64,000 bases of DNA from Pedobacter cryoconitis (GCF_003259615.1 NZ_QLLR01000012.1:1-64000); one strand, 5' to 3'. Shown: positions 1 through 8,706, counted from the first letter of the stretch. A program made the numbers and translations. The notes: generated by a model not told the origin, from the letters alone.

Positions 1-267
1 GAAAATCGCACAGGTGTCAATCAAAGATAATCCGCTTGCCTGATAATACCGAATGATTTCAAGTTTTTCATCTGCGGTATACCTTTTAACCACCATGTTT
101 TCCAATCCTTTTTCTCCGTGATGTTCATGGAGTTTACACCAAAATTGTAACTATGATTTTGCCAATCCATGCACTTTGGAAAGTCCATGCACACAATTTT
201 CTTCTCTGATTACCTGGTTGACTAAATCGAGTTTAAATTGATACTCGTATTTCTGTTTTCTACTCAT
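1..267 (-). pseudogene. IS3-like transposase OrfA, broken and cut by window edge
   Basis: The minus strand from the ATG at 267 reads MSRKQKYEYQFKLDLVNQ and continues in one frame to base 1, giving 89 codons. Two helix-turn-helix-like stretches are visible, the second around KRYTADEKLEIIRYYQASG. This is the layout of the DNA-binding OrfA of IS3-family (IS150-like) transposases. A TAG stop interrupts the frame at 153-151, after 38 codons, while similarity to the family continues beyond it, so the gene looks inactivated by a point change. The catalytic OrfB would lie to the left, outside the window. The element's terminal repeat lies just upstream of the start. An alternative is that translation restarts after the stop at the internal ATG near codon 57. 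Confidence 0.75.
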
Positions 268-271
268 AAAA

Positions 272-310
272 AATGCCCCAAAAAGTGTCTAACTTTTTGG
301 GGCATGTCCA
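272..310 (-). mobile_element. Terminal end of the IS3-like element with short inverted repeat
   Basis: Twelve-base arms GCCCCAAAAAGT and ACTTTTTGGGGC face each other around GTCTA, directly upstream of the orfA start, and the sequence ends in ATGTCCA at 310. On the minus strand the element would begin TGGACATGCCCC, the TG...CA type of end used by IS3-family elements. The right boundary near 310 is inferred. No target duplication can be checked because the other end is outside the window. The hairpin may also block transcription entering the element. Confidence 0.6.
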
Positions 311-432
311 TTCTCTAACTAGGAGCGGCCTTTTCTGTGTTATAGCGCTCCGCAGAATAACTGTCAATTGTCTGCCAAATATCAGAATATACTACTAATA
401 AAATATATACTATAGATTTAGTAGTTTATTTA

Positions 433-440
433 TATATTTG
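433..440 (+). promoter_or_regulatory. Probable -7 promoter box for the riboswitch-SusCD transcript
   Basis: TATATTTG matches the Bacteroidota -7 consensus TAnnTTTG and lies 29 bases before the riboswitch. The predicted transcript therefore starts a little upstream of the aptamer, as expected. No good TTTG -33 box is seen. An 8-bp inverted repeat, ACTACTAA at 391-398 and TTAGTAGT at 418-425, lies directly upstream and could be an operator; that is inference. Confidence 0.5.
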
Positions 441-468
441 CCCGACAATTAGCTGTTCATTGATTTCT

Positions 469-576
469 ACTTATCAAGAAAGACCGAGGGAAAGGCCCTA
501 TGAAGTCTTAGCAACCTATACACCCCAAATTGTAAAAGGTGCTAACTCCTATCCACTTTAAGCGGAAAAGATAAGT
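469..576 (+). ncRNA. SAM-I (S-box) riboswitch
   Basis: The core of the S-box aptamer can be read directly. The closing helix P1 pairs ACTTATC (469-475) with GATAAGT (570-576). The highly conserved GAGGGAAAGGCCC block (485-497) is followed by ATGA, GCAACC (511-516) and AGGTGCTAACTCC (538-550), each in the canonical order and spacing. SAM-I aptamers bind S-adenosylmethionine and usually switch off methionine and sulfur genes when SAM is abundant. The downstream genes are the SusC/SusD pair starting at 712. A possible switch is that GGTTGCT (602-608) can pair with AGCAACC (510-516) inside the aptamer, giving an exclusive alternative fold. No classic terminator with a U-run is evident between 577 and 711, so the output mechanism is uncertain. 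Confidence 0.93.
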
Positions 577-711
577 GACAGATATACCTACAAAATAAAT
601 TGGTTGCTGTCATCTATTCCCTTAATTATTTCTGATAAATAGAGTTGTTCAAAGGGCGCTGCGTGTAATAAATTGAATTAAACACACCAATTATATAACT
701 AGACCATTAAT

Positions 712-3700
712 ATGTATAAAACTTACAAATACTTATTTGGGATCCTGCTATCCTTTATCATCGTACAGACCGCAGCGGCGCAAACCGCTAAAATTACCGG
801 GGTGGTCACCGAGAAATCTAACGGGCAACCTGTTCCCGGAGTAAGTATCTCCGTTAAAGGAACAAATTCGGGCACACAAACTGATGGAAGTGGTAAATTT
901 TCGATTACTGCAAAACCTAATGATATACTGAAAATTGTATCTATTGGTTATGCCACACAAGAACTCAAAGTAACTTCAACAAACCCGATTACCATACAAT
1001 TAGATGAATCTTCTAATGAATTGAGTGAAGTTGTAGTGACAGCCCTGAATATCCCCAAAGAGAAAAAATCATTAGGGTATTCGGTTCAGGAATTAAAATC
1101 GAAAGATATTTCCGAAGCGAAAGAAAGCAACCTGCTGAATTCAATTTCAGGTAAGGTAGCCGGTGTACAGATCACCAATAGCCAGGGAGATATGGGTTCT
1201 TCCAGAATTATTATCCGCGGAGAAACTTCTATTTCGGGAGTTAATCAGCCACTATTTGTAATCGATGGAGTACCAGTAGATAACTCACAAAATTTAGGTA
1301 CAGGTGGGTCACGGGATTTTGCTAATACGATTTCTGACATCAATTCGGAGGATATTGAATCTATGAGTGTCTTGAAAGGCCCTAATGCGGCGGCACTTTA
1401 CGGCTCGCGTGCAGCGGCAGGTGTGGTACTGATTACAACTAAAAAAGGGAAGAACTCTCCAGGTCTGGGAATCAGTGTCAACTCCAATGCAACCTTCTCT
1501 ACTTTGTTAACTATTCCATCCTACCAGAATTCATTCGGACAAGGTGCTAATGGTCAATTCAGTTATGTTGATGGTAAAGGCGGAGGCCTGAATGATGGAG
1601 TAGATGAAAGCTGGGGCCCAAGATTAGACGGTCGTTTAATCCCGCAATTTAACTCTAACGGAGTAGCTGTACCTTTTATCGCACATCCAAATAATGTACG
1701 TGACTTCTTTAATACAGGCCGCACATTGAATAATGGAATTGCAATTTCAGGTTCAGGAGATAAATATGATTTACGTTTTTCTTATAACAACCTGGATCAG
1801 ACGGGTGTCATTCCGAACTCTTCTCAATCAAAAAATTCATTTTTACTGAATGCAACTTATAAAATAACGCCAAAGCTGACTTTTAATGCTTCAGCGAACT
1901 ATATAAACACCAATGCTAACCTGCCTGGTTCAGGAGGAAAAAGAGCAAGCAGCACCATGCTGCAGTTCACATGGTTTGGCCGTCAGGTTGATGTAGACCA
2001 ATTAAAGACCTACAAAGATGCGAACGGAAAAGACATCAACTGGAACAACAGCTATTACAGTAATCCATATTTTGTTGCCTATGAAAACACAGTAGGCCAG
2101 GTACGTAACAGGTTGATTGGAAGTGCAGAACTGAACTACAAAATCATCGATGGTTTATCTGCAAACTTCAGAACAGGTAATGATTATTATAACGACCGCA
2201 GAAAGATAAAAATCGCTTATGGAACCAATGGTACTCCATTCGGCTCTTATGAAGAAGATGCTTATACTTTTAGTGAGAACAACACCGAAGGACGATTGGC
2301 TTATACCAAGAAAGTAAATGAGGATTTTAATATTGACCTTTTATTAGGTGGAAACATCAGAACGACTACTTTCGAGAACAATGATCAGAAAGCACCTAAA
2401 CTGGCCGTAAATAATCTTTATACGCTAAGTAATTCACGTGATCCGCTGATTTCTTCTAATATTTACAACAGACAACGGGTATATAGTACCTTCGGATCTG
2501 CTCAACTGGGCTTCAGAAATTATGCTTACCTGAACTTCACGGCCAGAAATGACTGGTCATCGACTTTACCTGTTCAAAACCGCTCTTATTTCTATCCTTC
2601 GGTTAATGCGAGTTTAATCCTTACCGAAGCATTTGATATTAAAAGTGACGTGCTGAACTTTGCGAAACTTCGCGGTGGCTGGTCACAGGTTGGTAAGGAT
2701 GCGAACCCTTATCAATTGATCAATAATTACGCTTTCACTGCCCCATTTGATAGTAATCCTCAGCAGAACCTGGGAGATATAGAACTGAACCCTAATCTGA
2801 AACCGGAAATGACTAAATCTACGGAAGCAGGTTTTGAGGTTGGTTTATTTAAAAACAGAGTTCGTCTTGATTTCAGTGTTTACAATACCAATAGTATCAA
2901 CCAGATCTTAAGTCTGGATGTAAGCCCGACAACTGGTTTCCTTAAGAAACTGGTAAATGGGGGTACAATTAATAATAAAGGAATTGAGGCACAGTTTGGA
3001 GTAACCCCTATTAAAACTAAAAACTTTACGTGGGATATTAATGTAAACTATTCAATGAACCGCAGTAAGGTAAAAGATCTTTATCAGGGTGTACAAAGTT
3101 ATCAACTGGGATCTGACGGATCAGTTCAGATTCTGGCGACTGTCGGACAGCCTTACGGTAGTATTTTCGGAACTGCTTACGACAGGAACGCTGCCGGAGA
3201 TATTATTGTTGGCGCAGACGGAACTCCTCAGGCAAGTCCTACCAAAAAGATCCTTGGAAAATATACACCAGATTGGTTAGGTGGTATTACCAATAGTTTC
3301 ACTTACAAAAGAGTTAATTTAAGTGTTTTGGTGGATGCGCATATTGGCGGTAAAATTTACTCTGGGACCAATGCTACCGGAACTTATACTGGCGTACTGG
3401 CTTCTACCCTTCCAGGACGTGGTGCTGAAAACGGCGGACTGACTTATTACAAGAATGCTGCTGGTAAAGCCGTACAAATTACACCTGGCGTGGCTGCTCC
3501 TGCAGGGTCAACCATCTATGATGATGGTATGATCTTCAAAGGTTCTTTAGCAGATGGCTCACAAAACAATACCATTATTCCTGCCAGTCAATATTATAAA
3601 GCCTTCAATAATATAGATGAAGCATCTGTTTACAGTGCAACGTATATCAAACTGAGAGAAATCAAATTAGGCTATACACTGCCTGATCAATGGATAAAAT

Positions 3701-3879
3701 CTATTGGCCTGCAAAGCGCAACGATCTCAGCAGTGGGCAGAAACTTATTTATTTTGCATAAAAACGTACCTAATATAGATCCTGAGTCTGCATTTAACAC
3801 AGGCAACGGACAAGGACTAGAAGATCTTGGCCTGCCAACTGTACGTACTATTGGTTTCAATCTTAATTTCAAATTCTAA
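712..3879 (+). CDS. SusC/RagA-family TonB-dependent outer-membrane transporter
   Basis: A 1055-residue protein with a signal peptide ending near AAAQ (residue 24). It is followed by a carboxypeptidase-regulatory-like domain (about 28-110), a TonB-box-like EVVVTA (about 106-111), a plug domain with the family signatures FVIDGVPVDNS and SVLKGPNAAALYGSRAAAGV, and a beta-barrel ending in the aromatic terminus NLNFKF. There is no N-terminal STN domain and no adjacent sigma/anti-sigma pair, so control is likely through the SAM-I riboswitch at 469-576. The SusD partner starts 5 bases after the stop. SusC proteins import ligands captured by SusD using TonB energy. The ligand is not visible; the riboswitch suggests methionine, a methionine-rich peptide or another sulfur source. 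The family is certain, the substrate is inference. Confidence 0.95.
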   Translation: MYKTYKYLFGILLSFIIVQTAAAQTAKITGVVTEKSNGQPVPGVSISVKGTNSGTQTDGSGKFSITAKPNDILKIVSIGYATQELKVTSTNPITIQLDESSNELSEVVVTALNIPKEKKSLGYSVQELKSKDISEAKESNLLNSISGKVAGVQITNSQGDMGSSRIIIRGETSISGVNQPLFVIDGVPVDNSQNLGTGGSRDFANTISDINSEDIESMSVLKGPNAAALYGSRAAAGVVLITTKKGKNSPGLGISVNSNATFSTLLTIPSYQNSFGQGANGQFSYVDGKGGGLNDGVDESWGPRLDGRLIPQFNSNGVAVPFIAHPNNVRDFFNTGRTLNNGIAISGSGDKYDLRFSYNNLDQTGVIPNSSQSKNSFLLNATYKITPKLTFNASANYINTNANLPGSGGKRASSTMLQFTWFGRQVDVDQLKTYKDANGKDINWNNSYYSNPYFVAYENTVGQVRNRLIGSAELNYKIIDGLSANFRTGNDYYNDRRKIKIAYGTNGTPFGSYEEDAYTFSENNTEGRLAYTKKVNEDFNIDLLLGGNIRTTTFENNDQKAPKLAVNNLYTLSNSRDPLISSNIYNRQRVYSTFGSAQLGFRNYAYLNFTARNDWSSTLPVQNRSYFYPSVNASLILTEAFDIKSDVLNFAKLRGGWSQVGKDANPYQLINNYAFTAPFDSNPQQNLGDIELNPNLKPEMTKSTEAGFEVGLFKNRVRLDFSVYNTNSINQILSLDVSPTTGFLKKLVNGGTINNKGIEAQFGVTPIKTKNFTWDINVNYSMNRSKVKDLYQGVQSYQLGSDGSVQILATVGQPYGSIFGTAYDRNAAGDIIVGADGTPQASPTKKILGKYTPDWLGGITNSFTYKRVNLSVLVDAHIGGKIYSGTNATGTYTGVLASTLPGRGAENGGLTYYKNAAGKAVQITPGVAAPAGSTIYDDGMIFKGSLADGSQNNTIIPASQYYKAFNNIDEASVYSATYIKLREIKLGYTLPDQWIKSIGLQSATISAVGRNLFILHKNVPNIDPESAFNTGNGQGLEDLGLPTVRTIGFNLNFKF

Positions 3880-3884
3880 TTTCC

Positions 3885-5318
3885 ATGAGAAAAAAATATA
3901 TACCTCTTTTATTATCTGGTTTATTACTGATCACTGCTGCTTCTTGCAAGAAAGATCTGACTGATACAAATATAGACCCCAATGCCTCACAGAATGCACA
4001 ACCTGAATTCCTGTTAACGGCAGCCATTAAAAATACCTCCGATACTTATTGGGGTACCACCAATAATATGAATTCAAGCTTATTGTTTGTACAACACTGG
4101 GCAAAAATTCAATATACAGATCCGGACAGATATATTTTCAGCAACACCGCTTTTCAAGACCTTTGGACAACTGGTTACCACCTGGGAATTGTCAACCTGA
4201 ATCAGCTGATTAAACTGGCAGATGCGCAGGGAAACACCAACTATAAAGGTGTTGCACTGGTGCTGAAATCATGGATATTCGCACTGGAAACTGATGCTTA
4301 TGGTGATGTTCCTTATTCACAATCGGGCAATATAAGTGAATTCCTGACCCCAAAATATGATGCGCAAAGAGACGTATATCTTGGCATATTAAATGATCTG
4401 AAAACTGCACAAACTAATTTAGATCCTGCTGGAAAAGCAATTTTAGGTGACGTTATTTATGCAAATTCAATTGCCAGCTGGAAAAAGTTTGCCAACTCTC
4501 TGCGTTTAAGAATTGCTTTGCGTATTTCGGACCGCGAACCAGCTTTAGCGAAACAGGTGATTGCCGATATACAAGCAGAAGGCGGAACTTATATCAGTTC
4601 AAATGCTGAAAATGCACAATTGAACTATAAAGCTTCTCCGAACCAAAATCCAATCAGCAACCTGTTTGATACCCGTGATGATTACCGCGTCAGTAAAACA
4701 GTAGTTGATCAGTTAACTGCCTTAAACGATCCCCGCCTGCCTGTGTTTGCAAGCAAAGCGGTGAAAACACAACTTTATACCGGCGTACCTAATGGGTTGC
4801 TTACGGGTGATGCTGCGGCGTTGGGCTTAACCAGTACTTCAAAACCTGGTGCTTATTTTATTGCGCCAACAGCACCCGCTGTAATTATCAGTTATGCAGA
4901 AATATTGTTTGATCGTGCGGAGGCTGCTGCCAGAGGATTTACGGGTGAAGATGCGGCATCACTTTACAACCAGGCGATAGAAGCTTCTTTATTGCAATAC
5001 GGTATTTCTACTGCAGATATTGCCACTTATAAAGCGAGAGCAGATGTTCAGTATGATGCGTCAAATTACAAAAAGTCAATAGGAAACCAGAAGTGGATCG
5101 CCTTGTTTGGTCAGGGTCTGGAAGCATTCGCAGAATGGAGAAGACTGGATTATCCAATACTTACCCCTTCGGTTGCAGGTGCATTGAATGGTAAAATACC
5201 TGTAAGGTTTATTTACCCTGGAAACGAGCAGTCTTTAAATCCTGATGGTTATAAAGCAGCAGTTGCACATCAGGGAGCAGATGCTTTAACGACCAAACTT
5301 TGGTTTGATGTAAATTAA
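3885..5318 (+). CDS. SusD-like surface lipoprotein (SusD-like_2 type)
   Basis: A 477-residue lipoprotein. The signal peptide ends in the lipobox ITAASC with the acylated cysteine at residue 21, followed by KKD. The body has SusD-family features, including DAYGDVPYSQ (about 140-149), the helical repeat stretch WKKFANSLRLRIALRIS, and a C-terminal AEWRRLDYP segment. The pattern resembles the SusD-like_2 group often paired with peptide or other non-starch transporters more than classic starch SusD. It follows the SusC gene by 5 bases and should share its riboswitch-controlled transcript. It acts as the surface lid that captures ligand for SusC. No hydrolase follows in the transcript, which fits a ligand that needs no surface digestion (inference). 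Confidence 0.93.
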   Translation: MRKKYIPLLLSGLLLITAASCKKDLTDTNIDPNASQNAQPEFLLTAAIKNTSDTYWGTTNNMNSSLLFVQHWAKIQYTDPDRYIFSNTAFQDLWTTGYHLGIVNLNQLIKLADAQGNTNYKGVALVLKSWIFALETDAYGDVPYSQSGNISEFLTPKYDAQRDVYLGILNDLKTAQTNLDPAGKAILGDVIYANSIASWKKFANSLRLRIALRISDREPALAKQVIADIQAEGGTYISSNAENAQLNYKASPNQNPISNLFDTRDDYRVSKTVVDQLTALNDPRLPVFASKAVKTQLYTGVPNGLLTGDAAALGLTSTSKPGAYFIAPTAPAVIISYAEILFDRAEAAARGFTGEDAASLYNQAIEASLLQYGISTADIATYKARADVQYDASNYKKSIGNQKWIALFGQGLEAFAEWRRLDYPILTPSVAGALNGKIPVRFIYPGNEQSLNPDGYKAAVAHQGADALTTKLWFDVN

Positions 5319-5423
5319 GTATCACTTTATAAATGTTTTATTGAGATTATCATTCTATTAATTCTTAAGAATCTTATAAATTTATCATATAAATCACTGA
5401 TATTTAAGGAGACTGTTTAAATT

Positions 5424-5831
5424 ATGAGAATTTTACTTAGCCTGATTACCTGCTGTTTCCTGCTTTTTTCCTGTAAAGGATCTCATGCGGTAACAGAGCA
5501 GACAACAACCCAACTGGAAAAAACAGCTGTTGATAGTTCATCGTCAACAGATGCAGATAGTGAAGATAATGTGAAGGTAGCGGGTGTTCCGCAAAAGGCC
5601 TATACCGTGGCAGCCTATGTGGCTAAAAACAACAAAGCTCCGCAAGGGTATGTTGGCGGAACAGTCTTCAAGAACCGGGAAGGGTTATTGCCGCAGGGCG
5701 TAGCTTATAAGGAATATGATATTAACCCGAAAGTTCAGGGACAGAACAGAGGGGCGGAAAGAATTATAATTGGCGCAGATGGTGTCCGCTATTATACCGG
5801 GGACCACTATAAAACATTTACAAAATTTTAA
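5424..5831 (+). CDS. Barnase-like ribonuclease lipoprotein (RNase N1/T1 family)
   Basis: A 135-residue protein with a short signal peptide and lipobox LFSC (cysteine at 17), a Ser/Thr/Asp-rich linker (about 20-50), then a microbial RNase domain. Residues 77-135 align by eye with barnase: VGGTVFKNREGLLP corresponds to its IGGDIFSNREGKLP, KEYDIN to READIN, and GDHYKTFTKF to its TDHYQTFTKIR terminus. The catalytic triad is present as E97, R113 and H128. Barnase-type enzymes cleave single-stranded RNA after guanine. The gene has an AAGGAGA ribosome site about 10 bases before the ATG and lies 5 bases before a barstar-like inhibitor gene. The lipobox predicts export and membrane anchoring, so the enzyme may digest external RNA or act on competitors. 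That role is inference. Confidence 0.88.
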   Translation: MRILLSLITCCFLLFSCKGSHAVTEQTTTQLEKTAVDSSSSTDADSEDNVKVAGVPQKAYTVAAYVAKNNKAPQGYVGGTVFKNREGLLPQGVAYKEYDINPKVQGQNRGAERIIIGADGVRYYTGDHYKTFTKF

Positions 5832-5836
5832 AAGAT

Positions 5837-6286
5837 ATGAACGGATTTTGCCTCTTTGAAGCTGGAAAAGAAAAGGATTTGATTAAAGACAATACACGTA
5901 TCGTAAATATAGATGGACGTGAAATTGTAACTGTGGATGAATTTATTCACGAGTTAGCCAGACAACTGGACTTTCCGGATTATTATAGCAGCAGCCTGGA
6001 TTCACTGGAAGAGTTACTGAATGATTTAAGCTGGCTGAAAGAAACCCAGTTTGCGATTGTAGTCCGTAATTATTCCTTTTTCTTATGTGAGGAAAAGAAT
6101 CCGGCCAGAAAGACCAATTTACTGGGTTTATTGAATGAAGTAGCTGAGCAATGGGACAATGTACCTAATTATCCGGGAGAGGAAGACTTCAGAAATAAAG
6201 CTGTCTTTAATATCTATATAGAAAAAGGGACTGTTGCAGCGGCTGAACTGGAAAAACTGAAGATCAGTTATCATGAAGCAAAATAG
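5837..6286 (+). CDS. Barstar-like ribonuclease inhibitor
   Basis: A 149-residue cytoplasmic protein with no signal peptide, coupled 5 bases behind the barnase-like gene. The segment QLDFPDYYSSSLDSLEELL (about 43-61) matches the inhibitory helix region of barstar (PEYYGENLDALWDCL). The two tyrosines and the first aspartate of LD are kept, while the barstar W38-D39 pair is replaced by E-E. Barstars plug the RNase active site and protect the producing cell before export. At 149 residues it is longer than classical barstar (about 90), with an extra C-terminal stretch. The pairing with an exported RNase supports an immunity role. A terminator follows at 6311. Confidence 0.85.
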   Translation: MNGFCLFEAGKEKDLIKDNTRIVNIDGREIVTVDEFIHELARQLDFPDYYSSSLDSLEELLNDLSWLKETQFAIVVRNYSFFLCEEKNPARKTNLLGLLNEVAEQWDNVPNYPGEEDFRNKAVFNIYIEKGTVAAAELEKLKISYHEAK

Positions 6287-6310
6287 CCAGTTGATAAATA
6301 TCATTTAATA

Positions 6311-6341
6311 AAAAAGGCGACCTGTTAAGGGTCGCCTTTTT
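6311..6341. terminator. Bidirectional terminator between barstar and GH92 genes
   Basis: AAAAAGGCGACC pairs with GGTCGCCTTTTT around a short loop. The A-run and U-run on both sides make it usable from either direction, which fits the convergent genes ending at 6286 and 6359. Confidence 0.9.
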
Positions 6342-6358
6342 TATTAAATGGGTAAAGC

Positions 6359-8614
6359 TTATTCAGCTCCGCCAGATTTAGGCCGGTCTTCTAAATTCAC
6401 CCCCCAGGTCGCAGAGGGCTGATCGCCCATGTACAAGGTAAGCTCCCCGCCTGCAACAATAGCCGCATGCAAGAGGTAATTTTTAGTATAAGGTTTGCCA
6501 TTTAAAACAGCTTTCTGGATATACTTATTTTTAGGACTGTTACCAATCACTTTCATTTCGAATTTCTTTGCACCCGGAAGATTAATAATTGCATGATCTA
6601 CCAATGGAGAACCAAATACATAGGCTCCGTTAGCAGGATTAACAGGGTAAAATCCTAAAGCCGAGAATACATACCACGATGACATCTGTCCTAAGTCTTC
6701 GTTACCACAAAGGCCATCAGGTTTAGAAGTATATAATGAATCTGTAATCTGACGTACTACCTGTGCAGTTTTCCATGGTTTCCCTGCGTAAGCGTATAAA
6801 TAAGGTGTATGGTGATTAGGTTCGTTCCCTTGTGCGTACTGACCGATCAAACCACTAATATCCGGAGATCCGCCTGCCTCTACCACAGAACTGATGCTGA
6901 ATAAAGAATCCAGTTTTCTTGTAAAACCCGCTTCACCACCAAATAAATGAATTAATCCTTCAGGATCTTGTGGAACCAGCCAGGTATACTGCCAGGCATT
7001 TCCTTCCGTATAATCATCTTCGCGGTGTTTTGAAGCTACCGGATCAAAAGGTTTTCGCCAGCTGCCATCTGCAAGTTTACCACGCATAAATCCGATCTGC
7101 GGATCAAAATATTCTGCATATAACTTTGCTCTTTTGCTGAAATAAACATAATCTTCTTCCTTGTGCATTGCTTTTGCCATACGGGCGATACACCAGTCAT
7201 CAATTGCATATTCCAGCCCTTTTGCAACAGCTTCATTTACTTTATCAGCAGGGATATATTTCAGTTTCTGTGCATATTCTATCCCGTCTTCTTTTTGCAT
7301 TGCAGAATGTCTGATCGCCTGGTAAGCAAGCTCTACATCATACTTTCTGTAACCTTTCAAATAAGCGTCCACAATAATCGGCACGGCATGGTATCCAATC
7401 ATTGTATTCGTTTCATTGCCCATTAAGTGCCATACAGGTAATTTGCCCTGTTGTTTATAAATAGCCAGGAATGAATTGATAATGTCCGATACTTTATCCG
7501 GGTGAATAATCGTAAACAAAGGATGAAAAGCACGGTAGGTATCCCACAGTGAGAAAGTGGTATAGTTATCAAATCCGGGCTTATGATAAACTTTCTTATC
7601 CGTTCCGCGATAATCTCCATTCGCATCATTAAATAACGTAGGGGCGATCATGGTATGGTATAAAGCAGTATAAAAAACCTTTTTAGTTTCTTTACTTCCT
7701 TCAATCTGAATTTTAGCCAGTTCTTTATTCCATTTGGCATCGGCCGATGCCACAACTTTAGCAAAATCCCAGGCTGGAATTTCAGCAGTTATATTCGCCA
7801 GTGCATTTTCATAACTTACCGGAGAAAGACCTACTTTCATTTGCAGGACATTCTGCGCTATAGCTTTGAAATTCAACACCGCTTTCATTTTTCTGCCTTT
7901 TCCTTCAATACCTTTAGCTACTTGTGTACTGTCATAAAGTGACATACTGCTTAAAGGTTGTGATAATTTAACGGCAAAGTATAAGCGCTGATCTTTAGCC
8001 CATCCTGTAGACAAACGGTAACCGACCAAAGTTGTACTGTTTACCTGTTTGATATAAGTTTCCACAGGCTTATCCCAGCCTATTCCATCACTCAAATCGA
8101 GCATGACATGCGGATTATCTTGTTTTGCAGGAAATGTGTACCGGTGAAAACCAACTCTTTCAGAAGCAGTAAGCTCTGCTTTAATTTTATATTTATCCAG
8201 GATAACGCTGTAATAGCCTGCTTTAGCATTTTCATTGGCATGAGAGAAAGTAGAAACATAGCCGTTCTTCTGATCGGTTTTAGTCCCTTTATCCAATTGT
8301 ACTTTGCCGGTAGCCGGCATAATCAGTACATCATTCAAATCACCAATTCCGGTACCACTCAAATGCGTGTGGGTAAAACCTACGATGGTATTACTGGAAT
8401 AATGATAACCACTGCACCAGTCCCAACCTTCAAAAATGTTTGTTGGGCCTAACTGAACTGCTCCGAAAGGAACATTCGCACCCACAAATACGTGCCCGTG
8501 TGCATCCGAACCAATAATCGGATCTACGTACTGACTTAATTTATTCTGCGCGCTCAGATTAAGACTAAAAATGAAACTGCAAATAAAGATCAGACCTGTT
8601 TTTCTTCTACTCAT
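6359..8614 (-). CDS. Glycoside hydrolase family 92 alpha-mannosidase
   Basis: A 751-residue secreted enzyme with a signal peptide ending near LNLSAQ (residue 23). GH92 signatures occur in order: YVDPIIGS(D) at the N-terminus, GHVFVGANVPFGAVQLGP, GWDWCSGYHY, GFTHTHLSGTG, the catalytic-domain motifs DTYRAFHPL and TEGNAWQYTW, then GNEPNHH and GNEDLGQMSSWYVFSALGFYPVNP. GH92 enzymes are calcium-dependent inverting exo-alpha-mannosidases that trim mannose from N-glycans or yeast mannan. The gene lies downstream of a SusD/SusC pair on the same strand but is separated from it by a hairpin with a U-run (8637-8690), so it may be expressed partly on its own. With the nearby EndoH-like GH18 it suggests high-mannose glycan breakdown. 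The exact linkage cannot be read from sequence. Confidence 0.93.
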   Translation of the reverse strand: MSRRKTGLIFICSFIFSLNLSAQNKLSQYVDPIIGSDAHGHVFVGANVPFGAVQLGPTNIFEGWDWCSGYHYSSNTIVGFTHTHLSGTGIGDLNDVLIMPATGKVQLDKGTKTDQKNGYVSTFSHANENAKAGYYSVILDKYKIKAELTASERVGFHRYTFPAKQDNPHVMLDLSDGIGWDKPVETYIKQVNSTTLVGYRLSTGWAKDQRLYFAVKLSQPLSSMSLYDSTQVAKGIEGKGRKMKAVLNFKAIAQNVLQMKVGLSPVSYENALANITAEIPAWDFAKVVASADAKWNKELAKIQIEGSKETKKVFYTALYHTMIAPTLFNDANGDYRGTDKKVYHKPGFDNYTTFSLWDTYRAFHPLFTIIHPDKVSDIINSFLAIYKQQGKLPVWHLMGNETNTMIGYHAVPIIVDAYLKGYRKYDVELAYQAIRHSAMQKEDGIEYAQKLKYIPADKVNEAVAKGLEYAIDDWCIARMAKAMHKEEDYVYFSKRAKLYAEYFDPQIGFMRGKLADGSWRKPFDPVASKHREDDYTEGNAWQYTWLVPQDPEGLIHLFGGEAGFTRKLDSLFSISSVVEAGGSPDISGLIGQYAQGNEPNHHTPYLYAYAGKPWKTAQVVRQITDSLYTSKPDGLCGNEDLGQMSSWYVFSALGFYPVNPANGAYVFGSPLVDHAIINLPGAKKFEMKVIGNSPKNKYIQKAVLNGKPYTKNYLLHAAIVAGGELTLYMGDQPSATWGVNLEDRPKSGGAE

Positions 8615-8636
8615 TTTACTTATATAATTTGTAAAA

Positions 8637-8690
8637 ATAAAAAAACACCGGCCTTTCTATGCCTGAAACAGACGATAAAAAGACCGGTGT
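8637..8690 (-). terminator. Terminator or attenuator between SusD and GH92
   Basis: ACACCGGCCTTT (8645-8656) pairs with AAAGACCGGTGT (8679-8690) with one G-U. On the minus strand the stem is followed by a U-rich run (8644 downwards). It lies after the SusD stop and 23 bases before the GH92 start, so it could lower GH92 expression relative to SusCD. Confidence 0.75.
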
Positions 8691-8706
8691 GTGTAATTTT
8701 ATTGTG

